This document shows, in pieces, positions 1 to 6,707 of a stretch of DNA of 7,601 nucleotides. Location of the stretch: the NCBI GenBank assembly GCA_002401305.2, contig NVSO02000178.1, positions 1-7,601 on the forward strand. Direction: 5' to 3'. How positions within the stretch are numbered: position 1 is the first letter of the stretch; each line of letters starts with the position of its first letter. The DNA comes from Rhodobiaceae bacterium (GTDB lineage: Bacteria > Pseudomonadota > Alphaproteobacteria > Parvibaculales > Parvibaculaceae). The notes beneath the pieces are model-generated. The model did no database searches. It was given only the letters and a program-made list of their open reading frames with translations, and was not told where the DNA came from. The position numbers were made by a program, and so were the translations under genes.

Positions 1-3000
1 AGCGGCCCAAACCGATCAATCATTTCAGCAGCAAGCCCATCAAGCTCCGTCTTATCTTCAACCTGAGACAAGCGGCGATAGAGCGTCATGCGGTTTTCAA
101 GGTCGGCAACATAGCTCTCTGGGATGAGAACAGGTGTGCCGATATTGATTTGAGGAGACCACTGGCCCTCTTCCTCATTATCAATATCACCCTTCATCTG
201 CGCAACTGCCTCTTCAAGCATCTCCTGATAAAGCTCAAAGCCAACTTCGCGGATTTGGCCAGACTGTTCGTCGCCCAGCAGATTACCACCGCCCCGAATA
301 TCCAAATCATGGGATGCCAACGAAAAGCCAGCCCCCAGAGTATCCAATGACTGCAAGACTTGTAAGCGCTTGTCCGCACTCTTGGTCAATGTGCGATTAG
401 GCGAAACTGTTAGATACGCATAGGCACGTGCTTTAGATCGACCAACCCGGCCCCGCAATTGATAAAGCTGAGCAAGCCCATACATATCAGCCCGGTGTAT
501 AACCATCGTATTGGCGGTCGGAATATCAATCCCGGATTCCACGATCGTAGTGGAAACCAGCACATCATATTGGCCATCATAGAAGGCCGTCATTTTGTCT
601 TCAATTTCCGTCGGTGTCATTTGTCCATGCGCGGTAATGAATTTAACTTCCGGCACATATTCCCGCAAAAACTCTTCGGCATCTGCAAGGTCACTGACGC
701 GCGGACACACATAAAAGCTTTGCCCACCGCGATAGTGCTCCCGTAGCAACCCTTCCCGAATAACAACCGGATCAAAGGGGCTGACATAAGTGCGTACAGC
801 CAACCGGTCGACCGGCGGCGTGGCAATGATGGACAATTCCCGAACGCCAGATAGGGCCAATTGCAAGGTCCTAGGAATAGGTGTCGCGGTTAGGGTCAAC
901 ACATGCACGTCGGTTTTAAGTTGCTTCAACTGCTCTTTGTGCACCACGCCAAAATGTTGCTCTTCATCCACAATCATCAAGCCAAGATCGCGGAATTTAA
1001 TCTTCTTACTGAGCAGTGCGTGGGTGCCAATAACAATGTCAACTTGTCCCGATGCCAAACCGTCCCGCGCTTCTTGCATGTCTTTTGAAGAGACCAGTCG
1101 AGACATTTGACGGATGCGCACCGGCAACCCCTGGAAGCGTTCAATAAAGCCCCGGTAGTGCTGACGGGCAAGCAAGGTCGTAGGAACAATAACAGCCACC
1201 TGATGCCCCGCCATCGCCACCACAAAGGCCGCGCGCAACGCTATTTCCGTCTTCCCAAACCCAACGTCACCACACACCAGTCGGTCCATGGGGCGTCCTT
1301 TGCCGAGGTCCTCGATGACTGAGTTAATGGACTGAAGCTGGTCCTCGGTTTCCTCGTAGGGGAAACGCGCACAAAACTCGTCATAAGCCCCATCTTGAGG
1401 AAAAATCTTCACGCCCTCTTTCAACTCACGTGCCGCCGCAATCTTGATGAGTTGTCCCGCAATCTCGCGCAGACGTTCTTTCATCTTAGATTTACGCGCC
1501 TGCCAGCCAGAGCCACCAAGACGGTCTAATTGAACACCTGCATCCTCAGACCCATAACGCGAGAGCAGCTCAATATTCTCGACGGGCAAGAAAAGCTTGT
1601 CGCCGCCGTGGTAAATCAGCAAGAGGCAATCATGGGGCTCGCCCGTCACATTAACGGTTTGCAAGCCTTCAAACTTACCGATGCCATGATCGACATGCAC
1701 CACATAATCACCCGGTGTGAGGCTACCAGCTTGGGTGATGAAATTATTAGCGCGTTTCTTCTTATGGCGCCGAACCAAACGGTCACCGAGCACATCTTGC
1801 TCACTGATGACAGCCATCTCATCTGTCTCAAAGCCACGTTCCAGCCCAAAGACAATCAATTTAACGGTCGCTTTGTTACCGGCTAAAACTTCTTGCCAAG
1901 TATCAACAGCTTCTACATTGGGAATATTGTGATCGGTCAATACGCCCATCAGGCGCTCTCGAGCACCGACAGACCAACTTGCAATGACGATCCGTTTGCT
2001 TGCTTTGCGCAGACCCAGAATGTGGCCGCCCAATGCATCAAACAAATTAGTGTCGGGTTGCTGGCGTTCCGGGGCGAAGCTCCGCCCCTGTTTAACGCCC
2101 AAATTGTGAACTTCAACACCTTCGGCCCCATCAGGGATAGCAAAAGGAGAAAAGGTCCGCAGAGGTCGGTCCGCAATGAGGGCTTTCCACTCAGCCTCAT
2201 CAAGGTAGAGAAACTTTGGTTTAAGCGGTTTATAAGCCGCCGCATCCATCGCCTTCATTTCCCGTGCCGCAACACGTGCCTCATAATAATCTTGGATGAG
2301 ATCCAGCCGCGCATTCAGGGCGCTTTCGATGTTGTGGTCAAAACACACAGCACCCTTTGGAAGGTAATCAAAAACACTGTCCATCTGCTCATAGAACAGC
2401 GGCAACCAATGTTCCATGCCGTGATATTTCCGGCCCTCTTTCACTGCTTCATAAAGCGGATCATTATCTCGGTTGGTGCCAAAGGCTTTTACATACCCAG
2501 TGCGGAACCGGTTGATGCTCGCCTCATCCATGTGAATCTCACTCACAGCCACAAGTTCGACTTCACGCAGCTGACTGACCGTGCGCTGGCTCTCCGCATC
2601 AAAACTACGGATCGCATCAAGCGTGTCCCCAAACATGTCTAACCGTATGGGCAATTCAGCGCCGGGCGGAAACACATCAATGATGCCCCCCCGTACAGCA
2701 TATTCCCCGTGTTCCCGAACAGTACCAGTGCGCGAGAAACCATTGGCCACAAAATAACGTGTCAATTCATCGACGTTGATGACATTGCCCACATGAGCGC
2801 GCCATGCCCCCTCCGCGACAACCGAGCGAGGCGGCACACGTTGCAGCATTGCATTGATGGTTGTCAGCAGAATAAAGGGCCGCGTTTCATCTTCGCCGCG
2901 CTTCACCAGCCGCGCCAAAGTCGCCATACGTTGGCTTAGAATTTGGCCTTGCGGCGAAACCCGGTCATAGGGAAGACAGTCCCATGCTGGAAATTGCACG

Positions 3001-3197
3001 ACTTCAATTTCAGGCGCGTAGACTTGGAGGGCTTCTACCAGCTCGGCCATGCGGACGTCATCGCGGGCGACGTGGGTAATAGGCACACCCTTGCTGCCAC
3101 GCGCCATGTCCGCCAAAATAAGCGCGTCATAACCCTCAGGAACTTCTCCTAGAGAGAGCGCCCCTTTCATGTCCAGCAAAGTCGTGAGATTGACCAC
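1..3197 (-). CDS. mfd: Transcription-repair coupling factor Mfd (C-terminus off window)
   Basis: ATP-dependent DNA translocase that displaces stalled RNA polymerase and recruits UvrA for nucleotide excision repair. I translated 1065 codons without a stop or frameshift; the family is usually about 1150-1170 aa, so roughly 100 residues, most of the C-terminal autoinhibitory domain, are missing at the left edge. The UvrB-like N-terminal module has FPAWDCLPYDRVSP (69-82) and RGGIIDVFPP (169-178); R169, R185 and F189 line up with the UvrA-contacting R165, R181 and F185 of E. coli Mfd. The RNA-polymerase-interacting domain has GDYVVHVDHGIG (496-507). Translocase motifs are FPYEETEDQ (612-620), Walker A GDVGFGKT (643-650), DEEQ (744-747), TATPIPRTL (770-778), QLRGRVGR (913-920) and the TRG element RGGGNLLGDEQSG (968-980). 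The GTG start at 3197 is supported by GGAG six nt upstream and by an in-frame TAA eight codons upstream. It lies 21 nt after sdhE and is probably co-transcribed with it. Confidence 0.97.
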   Translation of the reverse strand, partial: MVNLTTLLDMKGALSLGEVPEGYDALILADMARGSKGVPITHVARDDVRMAELVEALQVYAPEIEVVQFPAWDCLPYDRVSPQGQILSQRMATLARLVKRGEDETRPFILLTTINAMLQRVPPRSVVAEGAWRAHVGNVINVDELTRYFVANGFSRTGTVREHGEYAVRGGIIDVFPPGAELPIRLDMFGDTLDAIRSFDAESQRTVSQLREVELVAVSEIHMDEASINRFRTGYVKAFGTNRDNDPLYEAVKEGRKYHGMEHWLPLFYEQMDSVFDYLPKGAVCFDHNIESALNARLDLIQDYYEARVAAREMKAMDAAAYKPLKPKFLYLDEAEWKALIADRPLRTFSPFAIPDGAEGVEVHNLGVKQGRSFAPERQQPDTNLFDALGGHILGLRKASKRIVIASWSVGARERLMGVLTDHNIPNVEAVDTWQEVLAGNKATVKLIVFGLERGFETDEMAVISEQDVLGDRLVRRHKKKRANNFITQAGSLTPGDYVVHVDHGIGKFEGLQTVNVTGEPHDCLLLIYHGGDKLFLPVENIELLSRYGSEDAGVQLDRLGGSGWQARKSKMKERLREIAGQLIKIAAARELKEGVKIFPQDGAYDEFCARFPYEETEDQLQSINSVIEDLGKGRPMDRLVCGDVGFGKTEIALRAAFVVAMAGHQVAVIVPTTLLARQHYRGFIERFQGLPVRIRQMSRLVSSKDMQEARDGLASGQVDIVIGTHALLSKKIKFRDLGLMIVDEEQHFGVVHKEQLKQLKTDVHVLTLTATPIPRTLQLALSGVRELSIIATPPVDRLAVRTYVSPFDPVVIREGLLREHYRGGQSFYVCPRVSDLADAEEFLREYVPEVKFITAHGQMTPTEIEDKMTAFYDGQYDVLVSTTIVESGIDIPTANTMVIHRADMYGLAQLYQLRGRVGRSKARAYAYLTVSPNRTLTKSADKRLQVLQSLDTLGAGFSLASHDLDIRGGGNLLGDEQSGQIREVGFELYQEMLEEAVAQMKGDIDNEEEGQWSPQINIGTPVLIPESYVADLENRMTLYRRLSQVEDKTELDGLAAEMIDRFGP
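2686..2692. repeat. Homopolymer tract inside mfd (C7 on plus, G7 in coding strand)
   Basis: Seven consecutive G in the mfd coding strand spanning codons 169-171 (Arg-Gly-Gly). These encode the start of the conserved RGG segment aligned with a UvrA-contact residue. A one-base slip here would truncate Mfd early. The frame is intact in this sequence. Confidence 0.6.
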
Positions 3198-3203
3198 AAA
3201 TAA

Positions 3204-3207
3204 CTCC
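3204..3207 (-). promoter_or_regulatory. Ribosome binding site of mfd
   Basis: GGAG read on the minus strand, with a 6-nt spacer to the GTG codon at 3195-3197. It decides the start: the next in-frame ATG (codon 10) has no such sequence, and the reading frame upstream is closed by the sdhE stop codon. The site lies inside the 21-nt sdhE-mfd gap, so translation of the two genes may be coupled (inference). Confidence 0.65.
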
Positions 3208-3218
3208 GATAGCCTGAT

Positions 3219-3524
3219 TTAAAGATCGTCGCGCAAGACGGTCCCTTTGAGTTGTTTAAACGAACAAATCCGCTTGAAGAGAGGCGTATTGAACTCTTCT
3301 GGCGTTTTTTCAACACCGCAAATCCAATTATAGGCCGTCGTATCCAGCACCTCGAGTAGGGCCTCGAACTGTTGAAGCTCTTCTTCGGTGAGGTTTTCCA
3401 TCTCTTGGTTGGCGAAATGGCCGAAAATCAGGTCCATTTCCTTTGTCCCGCGATGCCAGGATTGATATTTGAGACGTTTAAGGCGAACCGTACGAGGGCT
3501 CTCGGGGGCATTATCTGCAGTCAT
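3219..3524 (-). CDS. sdhE: FAD assembly factor SdhE (DUF339 family)
   Basis: Small cytoplasmic protein of the SdhE/Sdh5 family, which promotes covalent attachment of FAD to the flavoprotein subunit SdhA of succinate dehydrogenase. The predicted 101-aa product carries the family signature SWHRGTKEMD (22-31), containing the conserved RGxxE (R25, G26, E29), followed by acidic helices (TEEELQQFEALLEVLD, 46-61) and a conserved Trp in YNWICG (65-70). The chosen ATG at 3522-3524 has AAAGGA six nt upstream and gives a length typical of alphaproteobacterial members. An in-frame ATG at 3585-3587, also with a good ribosome site, would add 21 residues (122 aa) that do not look like family sequence. The gene is upstream of and probably co-transcribed with mfd, and divergent from recG. 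The family call is confident; the exact start is not. Confidence 0.9.
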   Translation of the reverse strand: MTADNAPESPRTVRLKRLKYQSWHRGTKEMDLIFGHFANQEMENLTEEELQQFEALLEVLDTTAYNWICGVEKTPEEFNTPLFKRICSFKQLKGTVLRDDL

Positions 3525-3530
3525 GGGAGT

Positions 3531-3536
3531 TCCTTT
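3531..3536 (-). promoter_or_regulatory. Ribosome binding site for the preferred sdhE start
   Basis: AAAGGA on the minus strand with a 6-nt spacer to the ATG at 3522-3524. It supports the 101-aa SdhE. A competing GGAG lies at 3593-3596, five nt before the in-frame ATG at 3585-3587. Confidence 0.55.
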
Positions 3537-3587
3537 CAGCCCGCTGATATAGCCCGAAGTAGCGCCAATGTCACCCTGCCTAAACAT

Positions 3588-3704
3588 TTGATCTCCGCTT
3601 AATATTTGGGGCGACGCGCTTGGGCCGGTTGGTCTATTCTAGTCCCGCACCCGAATCTGCATTTTCACCAGAAAAGACAGAGAAATTAGAGAGATATCCG
3701 ACCG
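3588..3704. promoter_or_regulatory. Divergent sdhE/recG leader, presumed to hold both promoters
   Basis: A gap of 117 bp between the upstream-most possible sdhE start and recG. Promoters for both transcription units must lie here or in the 5' part of sdhE. I see no consensus -35/-10 pair on either strand; TAGAAT on the minus strand near 3638 resembles a -10 element but has no good partner. No alphaproteobacterial LexA box (GTTC-N7-GTTC) is visible on either strand. The recG ribosome site is weak: AGAGAGAT at 3688-3695, about ten nt before the ATG. Confidence 0.4.
3662..3675. repeat. Short inverted repeat in the recG leader
   Basis: TTTTC (3662-3666) and GAAAA (3671-3675) are perfect 5-bp arms around the 4-nt spacer ACCA, about 30 bp upstream of the recG start codon. 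It could form a weak hairpin in the recG leader or be a half-conserved protein site, but arms this short also arise by chance. Confidence 0.25.
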
Positions 3705-5795
3705 ATGCGGCCCGAAATATTATTCCCGCTGTTCAAAAGCATTACCAGCCTGCCCGGCATCGGTCCGCGCATGGAAAAACGTGTGGAGGATCTCGCAGGT
3801 CCCCATGTTGCTGATTTGTGTTGGCACCTACCTGCTGGATTGGTCGATCGGCGTTACCAGCCTAAAATTGCAGAAGCCAAAGACGGCGAAATTGCCACCA
3901 TCACCGTCAATATCGGCAGCCACATAGCGCCCCCCTCTGGCAACAAGCGTCTGCCATACCGCGTGTGGGTCAATGATGACAGCGGCGACATGGCCCTTGT
4001 CTTTTTCCATGCCCGCCCCGACTACCTTCACCGCATGTTGCCCGAAGGCGAAACTCGGATCATCAGCGGCAAAATTGAGATGTTCCAAGACGCCCCGCAA
4101 ATGTCTCACCCCGACCACATCCTTACCGAAGCCGAATTAGACAATCTGCCGCTGGTCGAACCGGTCTACCCGCTCACCCAAGGTGTGACGCAAAAGGTGC
4201 TGCAAAAAGCCATTCGCGGCGCCCTGAAGCAACTGCCCGATTTGCCCGAATGGCAAGATCCCGCATGGCTGGCAAAGCAAGGATGGGATACGTTTAACAA
4301 AACCCTAGCCCGCGCCCATGCCCCCGAAGACCTTGCAGACTTAGATCCCAATAGTCCCGCTCGCTGTCGCTTGGCATTTGATGAACTTCTCGCCAACCAA
4401 CTTGCCCTAGCGCTGGTTCGCCTGCGCATGAAAAAACAACCCGGCAGAAAAATTGTCGGCACAGGCATTTTGCGCAAAAAAATTGAAGCCGAAATTCCCT
4501 TTTCCCTCACCCATGCTCAAAACATGGCCTTGGCTGAAATAGACGGGGACCTCAAAGCACCTTGGCGCATGTTGCGCCTGCTGCAAGGAGACGTCGGCAG
4601 CGGCAAAACCATCGTCGCTCTTCTGGCAATGGCCAGCGCAGTTGAAGCAGGCACACAGGCCGCCATGATGGCGCCGACCGAAATTCTTGCCCGCCAACAT
4701 CTCGAAACCCTGTTGCCCCTATGTAAAGCCGCTGGCATTTCGCTGGCCCTTTTGACAGGCCGAGAAAAAGGCAAAACCCGTGAGGCTCTCCTCTCTTCTC
4801 TCGCCGCCGGAGAGATCGACATTCTGGTCGGCACGCACGCCCTCTTTCAAGACGACGTTACCTTCAAAAATCTGAGCCTTGCCATTGTCGACGAGCAACA
4901 TCGGTTTGGTGTCCATCAACGACTTCAGCTGTCTGGCAAAGGAGGTGCGGGCACCGACGTCTTGGTTATGACCGCCACGCCGATCCCCCGAACCCTAACT
5001 CTGACCGCTTACGGAGACATGGATGTCTCCCGCATTACCGAAAAGCCACCGGGCCGGCTGCCAATAGACACGCGTATTCTTCCCATAGAGCGCTTGTCAG
5101 ATATGGTCGAGGGGCTCAAACGAGCGTTGGCGTCTGGCGCACGCGCGTATTGGGTGTGCCCACTGGTCGAAGAGAGCGAGCTTGTCCAAGCAACAGCGGC
5201 TGAAGACCGATATGCATTCCTAAAGGCCATTTTTGGGGACACAGTCGGCATTGTACACGGACGCATGAAGGCGGCCGAAAAAGACGAGGTGATGCAAAAG
5301 TTTATTGCCGGTGACATCAGCGTGCTTGTCGCAACCACTGTCATTGAAGTCGGTGTAAATGTACCCGAAGCCACCATCATGGTCATTGAACACGCAGAAC
5401 GGTTTGGCCTTGCTCAATTGCACCAATTGCGCGGGCGTGTGGGCCGTGGCTCTGGTAAGTCCAGCTGCATGTTGCTGTATCAAGGCCCATTGAGCGAAAC
5501 AGCCCAAGCCCGGCTCAAAATCATGCGCGACACCGAAGATGGCTTCATCATCGCCGAAGAAGATTTACGACTGCGCGGTGCGGGCGAATTGTTGGGAACA
5601 CGCCAAAGCGGCCTGCCCACATTTCATTTTGCAGACTTGGCGTCTCACGCAAACTTGCTGGCCGTCGCCCATGATGATGCGCGCCTCATCATCGAGCGAG
5701 ACCCCGAACTTCAATCAGACCGAGGCCAAGCTCTGCGCACGATGCTTTATTTATTTGAACGCGACGAAGCCATTCGATTTATCCGGTCCGGCTAA
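3705..5795 (+). CDS. recG: ATP-dependent DNA helicase RecG
   Basis: Superfamily 2 double-stranded DNA translocase that reverses stalled forks and processes Holliday junctions, D-loops and R-loops. The 696-aa product is full length for the family (about 690-705 aa). It begins MRPEILFPLF and has an N-terminal helix-hairpin-like LPGIGPRMEKRV (16-27), then the OB-fold wedge region (about 50-150). Helicase motifs are all present: Walker A GDVGSGKT (295-302), APTEILARQH (323-332), DEQHRFG (396-402), TATPIPRTL (423-431), motif V TVIEVGVNVPEA (545-556), QLRGRVGR (574-581), and the TRG translocation element LRGAGELLGTRQSG (623-636). No key residue is missing, so it should be active. It is divergent from sdhE-mfd and converges with the DUF502 gene 16 nt downstream. 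The start is fixed by family alignment rather than by its weak ribosome site. Confidence 0.98.
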   Translation: MRPEILFPLFKSITSLPGIGPRMEKRVEDLAGPHVADLCWHLPAGLVDRRYQPKIAEAKDGEIATITVNIGSHIAPPSGNKRLPYRVWVNDDSGDMALVFFHARPDYLHRMLPEGETRIISGKIEMFQDAPQMSHPDHILTEAELDNLPLVEPVYPLTQGVTQKVLQKAIRGALKQLPDLPEWQDPAWLAKQGWDTFNKTLARAHAPEDLADLDPNSPARCRLAFDELLANQLALALVRLRMKKQPGRKIVGTGILRKKIEAEIPFSLTHAQNMALAEIDGDLKAPWRMLRLLQGDVGSGKTIVALLAMASAVEAGTQAAMMAPTEILARQHLETLLPLCKAAGISLALLTGREKGKTREALLSSLAAGEIDILVGTHALFQDDVTFKNLSLAIVDEQHRFGVHQRLQLSGKGGAGTDVLVMTATPIPRTLTLTAYGDMDVSRITEKPPGRLPIDTRILPIERLSDMVEGLKRALASGARAYWVCPLVEESELVQATAAEDRYAFLKAIFGDTVGIVHGRMKAAEKDEVMQKFIAGDISVLVATTVIEVGVNVPEATIMVIEHAERFGLAQLHQLRGRVGRGSGKSSCMLLYQGPLSETAQARLKIMRDTEDGFIIAEEDLRLRGAGELLGTRQSGLPTFHFADLASHANLLAVAHDDARLIIERDPELQSDRGQALRTMLYLFERDEAIRFIRSG

Positions 5796-5805
5796 ATCCT
5801 TCGCA

Positions 5806-5833
5806 AAACCACTAGGCCTCACGCGTAGGGTTT
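5806..5833. terminator. Possible weak bidirectional terminator hairpin between recG and the DUF502 gene
   Basis: AAACC (5806-5810) pairs with GGTTT (5829-5833), and CTA (5812-5814) with TAG (5826-5828), leaving A5811 bulged and an 11-nt loop. The structure sits at the convergent junction and includes the DUF502 stop codon. Neither strand has a clear U-tract (the minus strand has only TTTT then GCG), so an intrinsic terminator is only a possibility. Confidence 0.25.
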
Positions 5834-6567
5834 CCCAGTTGCTTACCGCCCACCTCGACGGGTGCAGATTCGCCCGGCACAACAAGCCCGGCGGAGATAA
5901 CCAACTTGGCAGCCTCCTCTACAGACATGTCCAATATTTGAATATCGGTCCTTGGCACAAACAGCAAAAATCCAGAGGTCGGATTGGGTGTTGTGGGTAA
6001 AAATACACTCAGAAGCTCAGGCGTACCGGGCACCCGGCTTGCAACCTCCCCTTTTGTCACTGTCGTGACAAAGACCAAGGCATAAAGCCCCTTACGAGGG
6101 TATTCAATCAAGCCAACATCTTTAAATGACGTTGTGCCCTGCGCTAGAACGGTTTCAAATATTTGCTTTAGCGCGCTGTAAATGGTCCGCACCACGGGCA
6201 TGCGTTCCACAATACGCTCACCCAAACTCAAAACTTGGCGACCAAAAAAATTGGCCGTCAGCGCGCCCAGTATAGTGAGTGCCACCAAGGCAACCAAAAG
6301 TCCAAGCCCGGGAATGGAAATGGAGAGATAGTTTTCAGGTCGATACGCTGCGGGAATGAGGGGCATAAACCACTCATCGACCACCTCAATAAACCAGCTT
6401 GTGAGATAGAGAGTGATTCCAATTGGCGCCGCCACAACTAATCCTGTGAGGAAATAAGTGCGAAAACGGGCACCAACAGAAGTTTTTTTCGCTGGTTTTA
6501 GGAGCGTTTGACTGTTGGGATTACCGTCGGGTCCAGTTGCGTTTGAATTAGATTTGTTCGCGGTCAT
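5812..6567 (-). CDS. DUF502 family inner-membrane protein
   Basis: Membrane protein of 251 aa in the DUF502 (COG2928) family, which has no established biochemical role. After a polar N-terminal tail (about 1-35, rich in Asn/Thr/Lys) there are two hydrophobic segments: TM1 about 38-60 (FLTGLVVAAPIGITLYLT) and TM2 about 84-108 (PGLGLLVALVALTILGAL). The family hallmarks follow in the soluble C-terminal part: RMPVVRTIYSALKQIFE (122-138) and VFLPTTPNPTSGFLLFVPR (188-206). I chose the ATG at 6565-6567; a TTG at 6619-6621 would add 18 unconvincing residues. The ribosome site is modest (AAGAGAA just upstream). The gene converges on recG and is divergent from the kinase gene. DUF502 genes recur near recG/mfd in alphaproteobacteria, which may reflect inherited order rather than shared function. 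Confidence 0.9.
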   Translation of the reverse strand: MTANKSNSNATGPDGNPNSQTLLKPAKKTSVGARFRTYFLTGLVVAAPIGITLYLTSWFIEVVDEWFMPLIPAAYRPENYLSISIPGLGLLVALVALTILGALTANFFGRQVLSLGERIVERMPVVRTIYSALKQIFETVLAQGTTSFKDVGLIEYPRKGLYALVFVTTVTKGEVASRVPGTPELLSVFLPTTPNPTSGFLLFVPRTDIQILDMSVEEAAKLVISAGLVVPGESAPVEVGGKQLGNPTREA

Positions 6568-6588
6568 GTATTCTCTTTTGGGCTCTGA

Positions 6589-6595
6589 GGGGGGG
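6589..6595. repeat. Homopolymer tract G7 in the DUF502 leader
   Basis: Seven consecutive G on the plus strand (C7 in the leader of the DUF502 transcript), 22-28 bp upstream of its ATG. Such tracts can vary in length by slippage and could alter leader spacing; nothing else here indicates phase variation. Confidence 0.5.
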
Positions 6596-6671
6596 AAATC
6601 AGCTGGCCCACGCCTTACCAAACACCTTAATTCATGGCAAAACAGGAACGAAGCAAAATTATGGACAAAGC

Positions 6672-6688
6672 GACGTCAATTGAACGTC
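6672..6688. repeat. Inverted repeat GACGT-N7-ACGTC, possible operator
   Basis: Perfect 5-bp arms GACGT (6672-6676) and ACGTC (6684-6688) flank CAATTGA, giving a 17-bp near-palindrome 19 bp upstream of the first kinase ATG. It overlaps the TTGACG hexamer of the minus strand, which is where a repressor site would be expected. The arms are short and no regulator gene lies in the window, so the operator role is inference. Confidence 0.3.
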
Positions 6689-6702
6689 CGGCATATTCAA
6701 TC

Positions 6703-6705
6703 GGA
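6703..6705 (+). promoter_or_regulatory. Short ribosome-binding core before the triple ATG of the kinase gene
   Basis: GGA at 6703-6705 lies only 2 nt from the first ATG (6708) but 5 nt from the second (6711) and 8 nt from the third (6714). Spacing therefore favours initiation at the second or third ATG, shortening the protein by one or two Met only. Confidence 0.4.
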
Positions 6706-6707
6706 AA

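Larger units (their letters stand above)
6568..6707. promoter_or_regulatory. Divergent intergenic region, DUF502 gene / kinase gene
   Basis: A gap of 140 bp that should carry promoters in both directions. On the minus strand TTGACG (6674-6679), an alphaproteobacterial -35-like hexamer, is present, but the nearest TA-rich -10-like sequence is only 10-11 nt away, so I do not call a promoter. An inverted repeat lies at 6672-6688 and a run of seven G at 6589-6595. No RNA gene or small ORF with a convincing ribosome site is seen. Confidence 0.45.

Noticed and set aside
1893..2642. Open plus-strand frame of 249 codons, with a smaller one at 1530-1886
   Set aside because: Both are exactly codon-aligned antisense to intact mfd, a frame where stops need Leu or Ser codons TTA, CTA or TCA in mfd. 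The predicted proteins resemble nothing and lack good ribosome sites.
1..3197. Possible frameshift or pseudogene in mfd, because several short open frames appear within it
   Set aside because: Codon-by-codon translation of the minus strand from 3197 to the left edge is continuous, with every motif in the correct order.
3588..3704. Search for an SOS (LexA) box controlling recG or mfd
   Set aside because: No GTTC-N7-GTTC or its complement is found here or in 6568-6707.
3620..3814. Small TTG-started frame overlapping the recG start
   Set aside because: No ribosome site, low-complexity product, and it runs out of frame into the conserved recG N-terminus.
5355..5363. RecG motif V reads GVNVP rather than GVDVP
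   Set aside because: Asn at this position also occurs in other RecG proteins (for example in Firmicutes), so it is not a sign of inactivation.
5539..6000. Plus-strand open frame of 153 codons across the recG end
   Set aside because: It lies out of frame inside recG and then antisense to the DUF502 gene; both of those have strong family motifs, so this is a shadow.
6568..6621. Longer DUF502 protein from TTG at 6619-6621
   Set aside because: The added 18 residues (MVRRGPADFPPSEPKREY) look like translated leader including the C7 tract, and an ATG with a purine-rich upstream sequence is available at 6567.
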